In this document: one piece after another, positions 1 through 8,706 of the stretch | Layout of the letters: each line of letters begins with the position of its first letter | Position numbering within the stretch: the first letter of the stretch is position 1 | NCBI GenBank assembly: GCA_965232895.1 | Contig: OZ247430.1 | Coordinates: forward strand, 1,736,001 to 1,800,000 | Source of the DNA: Bin87 sp965232895 | Lineage (GTDB): Bacteria > Chloroflexota > Dehalococcoidia > Lucifugimonadales > UBA3495 | Length of the DNA stretch: 64,000 bases | Direction of reading: 5' to 3' | The notes under the pieces: model-generated | What the model was told of the DNA's origin: nothing | The model's input: the letters and a program-made list of their open reading frames with translations, nothing else | Databases searched by the model: none | Program-made: the position numbers and the translations under genes

Positions 1-1
1 T

Positions 2-2356
2 GCCCAGACGGTGGCGGTCGGCGCTATGGTCACGGTCCAGAGCACCATCACCGACGCGGACGCGGACGACACGCTGGCCTGGACTGCGATGTCCAGCGCC
101 GCCACGATCGCCACCGCCACGGTGGACAACATGGGCATGGTAACCGTCACCGGCGTCGGGGGCGGCATGGCCACCATCACCGTGACCGCTGACGACGGCA
201 ACGGTGGCACGGCGATGCAGACCTTCACGGTGAGGGTGACGACGATTGACGCCCCGACGGGCGTGTCGGCGGCCCACAGTGGTGAAGCCGGCCAGGTGGT
301 CGTGAAGTGGACCATGTCGGATGACGTGGACTCCTATGAGGTGACCTACCGCGTGCCCGGTGGGGCGATCACGAGGGACAGTCAGGACGCCACGTCTCCC
401 CACACCATCACTGGGCTGATGGCCCAGACTGAGTACGAGGTCTGCGTGATCGCAGTGGTGGGCAGCGAAAGGTCCGCGCCCGCGTGTGACACCGCCACCA
501 CCTCGCGCTACCTGCTGACCTTTGACCAGTATATTGCGGACCCCGACCGGACCGACAAAGGGGACATCACAATCCCTGAGGACGGATCCATGGCGGCTCC
601 GGGCGCAAAAGTTACGCTGCGCGCCACGGTTTGGGTTCCGGACCCCATCGCCTCCGGTGACGATACCGACACCGTCGCGGTGCGGTTCATGAGTGTCCCC
701 GAAGATCTGTTGGTCGAAACCGCGAACCTGCTCGCCGTGTCGGACAACAGCCTCGACGAAGGCGAATTGACCATTCGCCCCCGTGACGGCGACAAGCGGT
801 CTTTCGAGATCAGATTCGAATGTGTCGTGCATCCCACCATCCTGACCGTCTCGATCTACGACGACAACGTGGACCCGGTGGAGAGAGGAACGATAACCGT
901 CAACTGCGGGGACCCCGAACCCACACCCGGACCGGACCGCACTGACGCATCCGACCCCTTCACCGTGACCAGCTACGGCGACTGGGATTTTGACGAATTC
1001 ACCGACGGCATCGTCGATGAAGATGACCCGGCCGGCGTGGAGCATATAGTCAATGACCACCACAGGGCCACGGGCATGCTCCACCGGGACGACCCTGTAG
1101 TGACCGGGTATCAGTTGGGCATCAGTGCCCGGGAGGACCTCGAGTCCCTCCCCGACGGTTCGCCGCGGCGCGCCAAGACGGATGCCGACTTGACCCGTGA
1201 GCAAAAGAACGCGGACGTGGAAGAGGGCCAGCGGACCGTCGAGGTGCTGGTGGGCGCGCCCAACGTGCAACTCACCGTCACTTCCTTGCAAGCAGGTCCG
1301 GCCTACATCCGTTTCCTGGACAAGGATATGCAGCCGTTCGGAACCGACGTGGACGAAGCGGCCATGTGGCGGGGAGCCGACGTGGTGGGCCTGGACAGTC
1401 AGGGCCACCTGGAGCTGAACAACGTGGGAGTGGAGCTGAGTGCGGCGCAGGCGCTGGCCTATGACCAGTACACCATCGTCACTCCCGGCATCATTCCCGG
1501 CGTGCGTCCGGCCAATTCGTACCTGGTTGGCGCGGCTGGCGCCTACAATCAAGGCTCCTTCCGGATCTACAAACCCTGCCCGACCGACGACCATTACTTC
1601 TACGTGCAAGTGCACGAGGCCGGCGGGAAGTACCTGCGGACCACGGAAAAGATTGACTGCATACCCCCGCTGCGGCCCGGTCCTACAGGGCTGGCGTTTG
1701 AAATCGATAGCGATAAGGCTGGGGAAGGCGTGCTGACCTTCGAACGCGGTCGAGCCGCCAGCAGCCACACGGCTCTGCTGATCGATGCGCGCAACCGCAA
1801 CATCGTTAGCGAAGTGACAAGGAGTGTGGGATCGGAGAGGGTTCAGCGGATAATGTTCGACAACCTGAACAACGGCTGGACGTACCACATCGTGGTGATA
1901 GCCCATGGCGCAAACGGGCAGCACACTGCCGACGCGCTGAAGGACTTCCAGGTAAGGTGGCTCGGTCGTCCCGATGTTCCGCTCAGCACAACCCCGTCTC
2001 GTACGGCCACCCGCAGCCACGATCTGTGCAATATCGAACAGGACAATAAGGCCGCCATAGCGGCGTTGCTGTCCGACTGCGACGCGGCGCCGGCCGATCT
2101 GACCGCGCCCACCGGCGTGATGGCGACTGCGAACAGCGGTGACGTCACGGTCACGTGGACGGACGGCGCGAACGCCGACGGCCACGAGGTCGGACTGGTC
2201 GATCTTTCCGACTATCGGGTTGCCCACGAGCAGAGTGCTCCGACAGGAATGTCGCACACGTTCACCAACGTGGCGTCCGGTCGCTACATGGCCATTGTGG
2301 TGTCCACGATGGGCACGGACTACCTCTACGGCGTACACATCGTGACCGTACCGTAA
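2..2356 (+). CDS. Secreted Ig-like/fibronectin type III protein, 5' partial
   Basis: This reading frame is open to the left edge of the window, so the N-terminus and any signal peptide lie outside. The first visible GTG (position 11) falls inside a domain and is not a convincing start. The first ~75 residues form a BIG2/cadherin-like beta-sandwich rich in T, V, A and D. A fibronectin type III domain follows (about residues 79-165, with the VVVKW and YEV...TGL signatures), then ~500 residues of unrecognised Asp/Gly-rich beta-type sequence. A second FN3-like unit (VTVTWTDG) ends the protein. Cysteines are few. Such proteins are usually exported and act in surface structure or adhesion, and nothing here suggests an enzyme. 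The next gene is also exported, so this is probably one surface locus. The beta-sandwich fold is well supported, but the specific role is unknown. Confidence 0.75.
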   Translation, partial: AQTVAVGAMVTVQSTITDADADDTLAWTAMSSAATIATATVDNMGMVTVTGVGGGMATITVTADDGNGGTAMQTFTVRVTTIDAPTGVSAAHSGEAGQVVVKWTMSDDVDSYEVTYRVPGGAITRDSQDATSPHTITGLMAQTEYEVCVIAVVGSERSAPACDTATTSRYLLTFDQYIADPDRTDKGDITIPEDGSMAAPGAKVTLRATVWVPDPIASGDDTDTVAVRFMSVPEDLLVETANLLAVSDNSLDEGELTIRPRDGDKRSFEIRFECVVHPTILTVSIYDDNVDPVERGTITVNCGDPEPTPGPDRTDASDPFTVTSYGDWDFDEFTDGIVDEDDPAGVEHIVNDHHRATGMLHRDDPVVTGYQLGISAREDLESLPDGSPRRAKTDADLTREQKNADVEEGQRTVEVLVGAPNVQLTVTSLQAGPAYIRFLDKDMQPFGTDVDEAAMWRGADVVGLDSQGHLELNNVGVELSAAQALAYDQYTIVTPGIIPGVRPANSYLVGAAGAYNQGSFRIYKPCPTDDHYFYVQVHEAGGKYLRTTEKIDCIPPLRPGPTGLAFEIDSDKAGEGVLTFERGRAASSHTALLIDARNRNIVSEVTRSVGSERVQRIMFDNLNNGWTYHIVVIAHGANGQHTADALKDFQVRWLGRPDVPLSTTPSRTATRSHDLCNIEQDNKAAIAALLSDCDAAPADLTAPTGVMATANSGDVTVTWTDGANADGHEVGLVDLSDYRVAHEQSAPTGMSHTFTNVASGRYMAIVVSTMGTDYLYGVHIVTVP

Positions 2357-2361
2357 TTGAG

Positions 2362-2409
2362 CTGGGAGGGTTCCAGGCTCGCTCCCGCGCGACTCCGGAA
2401 CCCTCCCAG
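2362..2409 (+). terminator. Perfect 13-bp stem hairpin between two surface-protein genes
   Basis: The arms CTGGGAGGGTTCC (2362-2374) and GGAACCCTCCCAG (2397-2409) are perfectly complementary around a 22-nt loop. The hairpin starts six bases after the stop codon of the upstream gene. No T-run follows, so it may be a Rho-type or processing/stability hairpin instead of a classical intrinsic terminator. It ends 41 bases before the ATG of the next gene, so it would also limit read-through. Confidence 0.45.
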
Positions 2410-2449
2410 TTGCGGAAGGCAAAGACAATCTCAAAGGAGATTCAGTCAA

Positions 2450-5176
2450 ATGACTAATAAAACGAGAAAGCGCCTCTGGCCGGTGTCGCTGGCGATGGCA
2501 ATCGCTGTCGTCGGCATGATGGCCGCATTCCTGATGGTGGCGTCTTCCCCCACGAACACGCAGGCGCACGACGGCGCGTCCGGCAGCACGCACTGCGATG
2601 ATCTGAGTGCGCTGGGCGAAATCGCCCACGACGGAGACCCGGACAACGACCACGACTGCGCCACTGGACCCACCGACACCGGCAACGGCGGTACTACCGA
2701 CCCGCAGACCGGCTCCGAAGGGGACAAGATCGTAACCGGCTCGACCTCGGCCAGCGCCACGCTGAAGCTGGTGCTGACCATCGACGAGCTGGACGCCGAC
2801 ACCCGGGCCGGCAGCTCCGTGGAGCTGTTCCTGGAAGACGACTTCCAGGTGCCCGACAGCATTGACCGGGACGACGTGTACTTCCAGGTCTCCAACGCCA
2901 ACAGCCGCCGGGCCGATGTCAACGGCGGCGGCCGGGTCTATGTCACCGACCCCATCGAGATCGACGACGACGATCACTACGGCGGGGACGACGACTGGTC
3001 CATCCGGGTGTACATTCCCGACATGGACACCAGCGACACCGCCGCGGGCGCCGGCTTCGACGGCCCCAAGGACGGCGATACCCTGGTGCTGACCTTCAGC
3101 AAGGACGCCGGCATCCAGAACCCCAGCGAAGAGGGAACGCATAGCGCGGGCTACAAGGTGCTGGCCCCCAACGGCGATCCCAACAAGACCGACGGGATCA
3201 TCCAACTGAACACCGTCGACACCAAGTCCAAGGTTTCGCTGTCCGACGAGGACAACAGCCGCGGCTACGAGATGACCGTCACCGGCTCCGGCTTCAACAA
3301 CGGCGTTTCCGCCGGCGCGTACGTCCTGCAGGACGCCCCCGCCCGGTTTTACGCCGCCGTTCTTTGGGAGGGGCTGGACTGCGCCGGCATGAAGGCAGCA
3401 GTGGGCGTCAGCGATGACATGAACCAGTACTGCTTCCACTACGACTTGGACCGGGCGAACATGTCCTACGCGTTCAGCAACTCCAGGGGACATGCCGATG
3501 CTTTGGCGCTGAGCGCGGAAGAACGGATGACGGTCTCCGACAAGGCTATCGCCGCGCTGCTGCCGACGGCCGTGGTGACGAACGGCGCGCGCGTTGGCGC
3601 TGCCACCGTGGGCAGCGACGACAAGGTGGCCATCACTTTTGAGGTTACCGCGCCCACCTTCAAGCCCGGCAACATCAACCGCGTCGCGGTGTCCGACGGC
3701 GAAGGCCGCGTCTCCAGCGACGCCGACCTGTTCGACCTGGAGCCTTCCATCCGGGTGTCTCCCGAGCAGGTGAGTTCCGGCGATACCGTCACCGTGTTCG
3801 CCCAGGACTTCCAGGGCGGCAGTTTCGTATCGCTCAATCTGGCCGGTCAACAGGTAAACCCGACGGCCACCGGAGCGCTGCCCATGGTCAGCGTGTCCGC
3901 CGAGGGCATCAGCCCCGACGGTTCCGCCACCGCCATCTTCGAGATGCCGGGCGGCCTGGAAGGGACGGTGCGCGTTGACGCCAAGTGGGGCGACGCCTCC
4001 GAAGACACCAAGATCACCATCGCGCCCTCCAGCGTGTCGGCCAGCAAGACCGACGTGCTGCCCAACGAGTCCATCACCATCACGGGCAACGGCTTCGCCA
4101 GCGGCGCGTGCATCCTGGCCACCGACATCGTCCTGGACAAGGTGCCGGTGACGCTGGACGACGAGTCCGACGACGGCTGCGGCTCCAACGGCGCCTCGGG
4201 CGTCAAGACCTCCAACGCCGGTCAGTTCGTGGCCACCGTCCACCTGTCGCCGGAGGAAGAAAGAAACACCAATCCCACGCTGATCGCAGGCACCCACACC
4301 CTGGAGGTCACCGACGACGAGGGGTTCACCGGCAGCGTGGTGCTGACCGTGGCCACCCCCGCCATCACGGTAACCCCCGACGTGGCTGGCCCCCGGGACT
4401 ACATCTCCGTTTCCGGTCAGAACTGGCCGGTGGACAACCCGGAGAACCCGCTGAGCGACGCGGTTGAGATCGTGGTGAAGGACACCGAGCGGGGCCGCCG
4501 CTACTCTGCCTTCGCCGACACCTCCGGCCGCTTCCAGATCGAGCACCAGGTCCACCGCGGCGTCGCCATCCCCTCCACCATCCAGGTTGAGGTCAAGTAC
4601 GACGACATCGTGAAGATCCAGACCTTCGACGTGCCGGTGGCGACCATCAATGTTGATCCCGGTGAGGCCCAGCCCGGCGACACGATCAGCATCAGCGCGA
4701 CCAACATGCCGGTTTACACCGACGCCGACGAAGTGAAGATCGGCGGCAGCGTGATCAGCAGCCTGGACGCCCACACCGACCGCGATGGCAACATCACCAT
4801 CGACGAAGTGCTGGTTCCCGGTCTTGACCCCGGCACCTACAGCGTGCAGCTCACGGTCAAGGGTACCGTCGCCATTGGCGAGATCGATATCCTGGCCGAG
4901 TCCGCCGCTGGCGGCGCGCCGGCCGATCTCCCCGGAGCCGTAGAGAGCCTGGGTGACAACCTGGTTGCGATCTTCCACTTCGACGACGTGGGCAAGAACT
5001 GGTCGTTCTACGACCCGCGCCCGGACTTCGCCGATCTCAACACCCTGACTGAGATGTCCAACGGCGAGGCCTACTGGATCCTGGTCAGCGAGACCGCGGA
5101 TGACGTGTTGCTGAACAACAGGGTCCGCAGTCTCACCTGCCGTGGCGACGACTGCTGGAACCTGGAGGTCTGGTAG
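2450..5176 (+). CDS. Secreted multi-domain TIG/IPT-type surface protein
   Basis: This 908-residue protein has a signal peptide (basic MTNKTRKR, then a hydrophobic stretch to about residue 32, probable cleavage after the AHD region). The ATG at 2450 is preferred because AGGAG lies at 2435-2439 and the signal peptide starts there. An in-frame TTG at 2357 directly follows the previous stop and would add 31 non-signal residues. The middle contains at least four repeated IPT/TIG-like beta-sandwiches, recognisable by openings such as ITVTPDVAGPRDYISVSG and INVDPGEAQPGDTISIS. The last ~80 residues form a compact Trp/Asp-rich domain with two close cysteines (TCRGDDC), of a kind that recurs at the C-terminus of exported Chloroflexota proteins as far as I recall. 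A structural or S-layer-like role is inferred. Confidence 0.75.
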   Translation: MTNKTRKRLWPVSLAMAIAVVGMMAAFLMVASSPTNTQAHDGASGSTHCDDLSALGEIAHDGDPDNDHDCATGPTDTGNGGTTDPQTGSEGDKIVTGSTSASATLKLVLTIDELDADTRAGSSVELFLEDDFQVPDSIDRDDVYFQVSNANSRRADVNGGGRVYVTDPIEIDDDDHYGGDDDWSIRVYIPDMDTSDTAAGAGFDGPKDGDTLVLTFSKDAGIQNPSEEGTHSAGYKVLAPNGDPNKTDGIIQLNTVDTKSKVSLSDEDNSRGYEMTVTGSGFNNGVSAGAYVLQDAPARFYAAVLWEGLDCAGMKAAVGVSDDMNQYCFHYDLDRANMSYAFSNSRGHADALALSAEERMTVSDKAIAALLPTAVVTNGARVGAATVGSDDKVAITFEVTAPTFKPGNINRVAVSDGEGRVSSDADLFDLEPSIRVSPEQVSSGDTVTVFAQDFQGGSFVSLNLAGQQVNPTATGALPMVSVSAEGISPDGSATAIFEMPGGLEGTVRVDAKWGDASEDTKITIAPSSVSASKTDVLPNESITITGNGFASGACILATDIVLDKVPVTLDDESDDGCGSNGASGVKTSNAGQFVATVHLSPEEERNTNPTLIAGTHTLEVTDDEGFTGSVVLTVATPAITVTPDVAGPRDYISVSGQNWPVDNPENPLSDAVEIVVKDTERGRRYSAFADTSGRFQIEHQVHRGVAIPSTIQVEVKYDDIVKIQTFDVPVATINVDPGEAQPGDTISISATNMPVYTDADEVKIGGSVISSLDAHTDRDGNITIDEVLVPGLDPGTYSVQLTVKGTVAIGEIDILAESAAGGAPADLPGAVESLGDNLVAIFHFDDVGKNWSFYDPRPDFADLNTLTEMSNGEAYWILVSETADDVLLNNRVRSLTCRGDDCWNLEVW

Positions 5177-5196
5177 GCAACTGCCTGATCTCCGGC

Positions 5197-5224
5197 GCCG
5201 GGGCGGATAATCATTCGCCCCGGC
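5197..5224 (+). terminator. Hairpin downstream of TIG protein gene
   Basis: The arms GCCGGGGCG (5197-5205) and CGCCCCGGC (5216-5224) pair perfectly over 9 bp with a 10-nt loop. There is no T-tract. It sits about 20 bases after the stop codon and 35 bases before the collagen-like gene, so it may be a partial terminator or an mRNA-stabilising hairpin. Confidence 0.45.
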
Positions 5225-5258
5225 ACAGCACAGACCACCCCAAGCAGGAGCAGATGAG

Positions 5259-5939
5259 ATGAAGAGAATTGGAGCAATGGCGGCGGTGGCGTTGATTGCC
5301 CTGCTGGTCGCGTTGCCGCTGGGCCTCGTTGCGGCCCAGGGAGACGCGCCGCGGGCCAACGTGCCCCCCGCCTTCATATTCGGCAGCGCGATGGCCGACG
5401 GCCTTCCCGTGCCCGAAGGGACCATGATCGTCGCCATGGCTGGCGAGGAGAAGATCGGTTCCGCCATGGCCATGGAAGGCGGCAGCTTCGAGCTGCAGCT
5501 GATGCAGCCGGCCGACGCGGGCGCGATGGTCACCTTCATGGTCGGCGAGCGCATGGCGGACTACGAGTACACCTGGATGAGCGGCGACCGCATGGTCACG
5601 GACCTGTCGGCCGACCTGGCCGCCCAGGACGGCGCCGAAGGTCCTCCGGGTCCCGCCGGCGCGGCGGGCCCTCCGGGTGTCCCCGGACCCGCCGGCTCTG
5701 ACGGAGCCGACGGCCGCGACGGCCGCGACGGCGCCGCGGGCGGCTCCGGGCCTCCGGGCGCCCAGGGCGAGCAGGGCATCGCCGGGCCTCCGGGCCCTCC
5801 GGGTCCGCAGGGTCCCGCCGGTGAGGTCGGCCCGTCCGGTTCCGCCGGTTCCATGGGCATCATCGCGCTGATCGTGGCCATCGTGGCCGTGATAATCGCG
5901 ATCGCGGCCATCGTCATGGGACGGCGCAGCACCGCGTAA
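5259..5939 (+). CDS. Membrane-anchored collagen-like protein
   Basis: This 226-residue protein has four parts. A signal peptide (about residues 1-26, ending LGLVAAQ) is followed by a beta-type domain rich in Met and Ala (27-123). An uninterrupted collagen-like Gly-X-Y stretch then runs from Gly125 to Gly197 (25 triplets, with GPP and GPAG units and GRDGRDG in the middle). A single hydrophobic segment (about 201-219) ends in the basic tail GRRSTA. The order signal, globular head, collagen stalk and C-terminal membrane anchor suggests an exported trimeric rod fixed to the membrane. AGGAG lies eight bases before the ATG. Bacterial collagens serve in adhesion, spores or biofilm; the role here is not shown. 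It follows two other surface proteins on the same strand. Confidence 0.85.
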   Translation: MKRIGAMAAVALIALLVALPLGLVAAQGDAPRANVPPAFIFGSAMADGLPVPEGTMIVAMAGEEKIGSAMAMEGGSFELQLMQPADAGAMVTFMVGERMADYEYTWMSGDRMVTDLSADLAAQDGAEGPPGPAGAAGPPGVPGPAGSDGADGRDGRDGAAGGSGPPGAQGEQGIAGPPGPPGPQGPAGEVGPSGSAGSMGIIALIVAIVAVIIAIAAIVMGRRSTA

Positions 5940-5967
5940 CCCCCAGGCCGCCAACCACGGCCCGAAA

Positions 5968-6003
5968 CAAGGCCCCCGCCGGCAGCGGCGGGGGCCTTGG
6001 GTT
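5968..6003 (+). terminator. Intrinsic terminator of the surface-protein locus
   Basis: The arms CAAGGCCCCCGCC (5968-5980) and GGCGGGGGCCTTG (5987-5999) pair perfectly over 13 bp with a 6-nt loop. A short T-run (GGGTTTAA) follows. It lies just after the collagen-like gene and closes the block of three plus-strand genes. Confidence 0.7.
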
Positions 6004-6025
6004 TAACGCGCCGGTCCGACGCCAT

Positions 6026-6042
6026 CACCGCGGACCGCGGTG
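6026..6042 (-). terminator. Short GC-rich hairpin after the LLM gene
   Basis: CACCGCGG and CCGCGGTG form a near-perfect palindrome about 35 bases downstream of the stop codon of the minus-strand monooxygenase gene. There is no clear T-run on the minus strand, so the terminator call is weak. Confidence 0.3.
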
Positions 6043-6076
6043 AGAGTCCGAACCGTTCGTCGCCAGCAGAGATCCC

Positions 6077-7129
6077 CTAATCGCGGAACCGTGGCATCAC
6101 TTCCCTCGCGAACAGCTCCATGGAGCGCATCACCCGGGAGTGTTCCATGTGGCCGAAGGACATGCAGGCGCCGAAGTAGCCGATGCCGTGGTCGTCCCGC
6201 AGCGTGGTGATGCGCTGGACGCACTGGTCCGGAGCGCCGAAGTACACCGTGCCCTCCAGTTCCGACTCGTAGCTGGGCGGTTCGGTGGTGCGGATTGTCC
6301 GCCAGTGGTCCAGGTCCACGTTGATCTCGTCGCCGCGGGTCAGCGTGCGCCGGTAGGTTGCCAGGTCACGCACCCACCGGATGGACTCGCGGGGGTATTC
6401 CCGAGCCGCGCGCTCGTCCTCATCCAGATGTACGTATCGGAAGTAGGGCATCTCGCCCACGGGCAGGTTCTTGCCGGCGGCGGCGCAGCGCTCGGCGTAC
6501 AGGGAGAACAGGCCCAGGTTGTCGGCCTCCGGCGTGGAGAAGCTGGTCAGGATGGGCAGGTCCCGCTCCACGGCGACGTCCACGCTGGCCGGCGTCCGCG
6601 ACACCGCCATGTACACCGGCGGATGGGGCTTTTGCACGGGCGAGGGCGCGATGGTCAGGTCTTTCACCTGGTAGAACTCGCCCTGATAGGAGAAATCCTG
6701 CTGCGTCCACAGCCCCAGGATGATGTCCAACGCCTCCTGGGTGCGCACGTCGCGCGTGTCCATATCGATGTTGAAGTTGCCGTACTCGTAATCGGCCGAG
6801 CCGCGACCAACCCCGAAATCCAGCCGGCCATGACTCAGCACGTCCAGCATGGCGCTCTCCTCGGCCAGGAAAATGGGGTTGTAGAAGGGCAGGACGCTGA
6901 CGCCGGCCCCGATGCGTATCCTCTTCGTGCGCGCGGCGATGTGGGTCAGCAGCGGCATCAGCGAGGGACAGATGCCGTACCGGCTGGAGTGGTGCTCGGC
7001 GATCCAGATGGAGTCGAACCCCAGCTCCTCGGCGTACTCCACCTGCTCCAGCATCTCGCCGAAGATGCGGCTCTGGGCGTCGGCCTCCGGTTCCGTCCAG
7101 GAACCCAGCAAAAACAGGGCAAACTTCAT
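6077..7129 (-). CDS. Luciferase-like (LLM class) flavin-dependent monooxygenase
   Basis: This 350-residue protein matches the bacterial-luciferase-like TIM-barrel family, which uses reduced FMN or F420. Visible family signatures are MKFALFLLGSW at the N-terminus, ELGFDSIWIAEHHSSRYG, RIRIGAGVSVLPFYNP, the GRLDFGVGRGS flavin-binding region, and FYQVKDLTIAPSPVQKPHPP. The ATG at 7129 fits the family start and has AGGAGG 11 bases upstream. A 27-codon in-frame extension to 7210 lacks similarity and runs into a repeat. The substrate cannot be told. Members in related bacteria are thought to oxidise recalcitrant organics or alkanesulfonates. It is transcribed alone, away from its neighbours. Confidence 0.88.
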   Translation of the reverse strand: MKFALFLLGSWTEPEADAQSRIFGEMLEQVEYAEELGFDSIWIAEHHSSRYGICPSLMPLLTHIAARTKRIRIGAGVSVLPFYNPIFLAEESAMLDVLSHGRLDFGVGRGSADYEYGNFNIDMDTRDVRTQEALDIILGLWTQQDFSYQGEFYQVKDLTIAPSPVQKPHPPVYMAVSRTPASVDVAVERDLPILTSFSTPEADNLGLFSLYAERCAAAGKNLPVGEMPYFRYVHLDEDERAAREYPRESIRWVRDLATYRRTLTRGDEINVDLDHWRTIRTTEPPSYESELEGTVYFGAPDQCVQRITTLRDDHGIGYFGACMSFGHMEHSRVMRSMELFAREVMPRFRD

Positions 7130-7212
7130 GATCGACCGCGCCTCCTTCAATCTGACTGGCTGGGATTGTACAGCCATTCGCGAGGGTGTGCGGGCTGAGA
7201 AGCCTTGCATCC

Positions 7213-7349
7213 CTCATGCGTACCCCGTTTCTGCCAGGCCGTCATTGCGAGCGCAGCGCGGCAATCTCGTCGGGACATCGGCTGCTCTTGAGGCAACGAG
7301 ATCGCCGCGTCGCTGCGCTCCTCGCGATGACAAACTGGGTACGCCTGAG
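7213..7349. repeat. Nested palindromic repeat (outer GTACGC arms, inner ATTGCGAG arms)
   Basis: The outer arms CTCATGCGTACCCCGTTT (7213-7230) and AAACTGGGTACGCCTGAG (7332-7349) are inverted copies. Inside them lies a second inverted repeat that starts GTCATTGCGAGCGCAGCG (7241) and ends CGCGATGAC (7331). The inner unit recurs at 46398-46488 and the outer arms recur at 21531-21717 and, degenerate, at 18075-18409. This fills most of the 7130-7446 gap between divergent genes. It looks like a MITE-like or extragenic palindromic element. Confidence 0.75.
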
Positions 7350-7446
7350 TTTGCATCCATCCCCAGGCATACGCGATGGTACACTTCGCCCAGGCATCAA
7401 ACACGAAACTTTGAAGGCTGCGCTCAGATAGCGCCGGAGGGACTTC

Positions 7447-8661
7447 ATGGCGACCCAAGCTGCTGAAACGAAGAACATGAAGCTGATTGCCCACGTCGAT
7501 CTGAAGGGGCACAACAACATCGGCGAGGGCGTGGACCTGCACCAGACCGCCAGCGGTCGCCGCATCCTCTACATGGCCCACGAGTCTGCGCCCAAGGACT
7601 TCACCGGCGTCGACGTCACCGACCTGGCCAACCCCAAAGTGGTGGCCCAGACCGACCTCGACCACGGCCACCTGCGCTCCAACTCCCTGTCCATCTGCGG
7701 CGACACCATGCTGGTGGCCTACCAGTCCCTGCAGCACGGCCAGGCCGGAACCGGCATGGCCGTTTTCGACATCAGCGATCCCGAGTCGCCCCGGCGCATC
7801 GCCTTCTGGGATGCCCAGGGCCCCGGCTCCCGCGGCTGCCACTGCCTGTGGTGGGTCGACGGCGACTACGCCCATCTCGCCACCGGAACGCCCGACTCCC
7901 GGCCCACGGATCCGAAAGACGACCAGTTCTACGTGATCATGGACGTCAGCAATCCGTCGAATCCGCGCGAGGCCGGCCGCTGGTGGCTGCCCGGCACCCA
8001 GGAGGGCGACGACGCGCCGCCGCCGGATCGCCATCCCTACCTGGACGTGGGCCACAGCGTCCACAACACCAACGTCTATCCCAACCGGCCGGACCGGGCC
8101 TACTGCGGCTGGAAGGACTCCGGCGTCATCACGCTGGACATCTCCGACGTGTCGCGCCCGTCGGTCATTGCCCAGCTGAACTACGCGCCGCCGTTCCCGG
8201 GGTTCACCCATACGGTACTGCCGCTGTTCAGCCGCGACCTGCTGGTGGTGACCCAGGAGGCCACCGCCCTGGGCGGCGCGGACTACCCCAAGCTGGTGTG
8301 GCTGATGGACAACCGGCTGGAGACCAACCCGGTGATCATCAGCACGCTGCCCATGCAGGACACCGACGACTTCTTCAACCGCCCGGGCCGCTACGGCGCG
8401 CACAACATCCACGAGAACCGCCCCGGCGCGCTGTCCCTGCGCTCGGACACCCTGGTGTACGCCACCTTCTTCAACGGCGGCATCCGCGTCTTCGACACCA
8501 CCAACCCCTTCCAGCCCCAGGAGGTCGCCTACTACATCCCCCGGATCCCCGAGGGCGCCGACGCCAACGGCATCAACGACGTCCACGTGGACGAAAACGG
8601 CATCATGTACGCGGTGGACCGCCTGCAGGGCGGGCTGTACATTTTGGAGCTGAACGTGTGA
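7447..8661 (+). CDS. LVIVD-repeat beta-propeller protein
   Basis: This 404-residue protein has repeated units of the LVIVD type, such as FTGVDVTDLANPKVVAQTD, MAVFDISDPESPRRIAFWD, VITLDISDVSRPSVIAQ and IRVFDTTNPFQPQEVAYY. Such repeats form a seven-bladed-type propeller. No signal peptide is visible (MATQAAETKNMK), so it is probably cytoplasmic, unlike many exported LVIVD proteins. Several conserved histidines (GHLRSNS, GCHCLWW, GHSVHNTN, GAHNIHENR) face the same loop positions in successive blades. They could bind a metal, as in propellers of the selenium-binding-protein type; this is inference. The start is supported by GGAGGG seven bases upstream. No enzymatic role can be assigned. Confidence 0.8.
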   Translation: MATQAAETKNMKLIAHVDLKGHNNIGEGVDLHQTASGRRILYMAHESAPKDFTGVDVTDLANPKVVAQTDLDHGHLRSNSLSICGDTMLVAYQSLQHGQAGTGMAVFDISDPESPRRIAFWDAQGPGSRGCHCLWWVDGDYAHLATGTPDSRPTDPKDDQFYVIMDVSNPSNPREAGRWWLPGTQEGDDAPPPDRHPYLDVGHSVHNTNVYPNRPDRAYCGWKDSGVITLDISDVSRPSVIAQLNYAPPFPGFTHTVLPLFSRDLLVVTQEATALGGADYPKLVWLMDNRLETNPVIISTLPMQDTDDFFNRPGRYGAHNIHENRPGALSLRSDTLVYATFFNGGIRVFDTTNPFQPQEVAYYIPRIPEGADANGINDVHVDENGIMYAVDRLQGGLYILELNV

Positions 8662-8706
8662 GCGCCGTCAGCGCTCTGGCAAATACAGCAAATGCACCGG
8701 AGGAAA

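Noticed and set aside
11..2356. GTG at position 11 as a real start codon
   Set aside because: The frame is open to the window edge and the GTG is inside an Ig-like domain, so the gene continues upstream.
5211..5954. Minus-strand frame of 247 codons opposite the collagen-like gene
   Set aside because: It is the mirror of a GGN-rich repeat and has R/G/T low-complexity sequence only.
7147..8586. Long minus-strand frame of 479 codons opposite the LVIVD gene
   Set aside because: It is antisense to a well-supported gene, has biased V/G/H-rich composition and runs through a repeat; it is a high-GC shadow frame.
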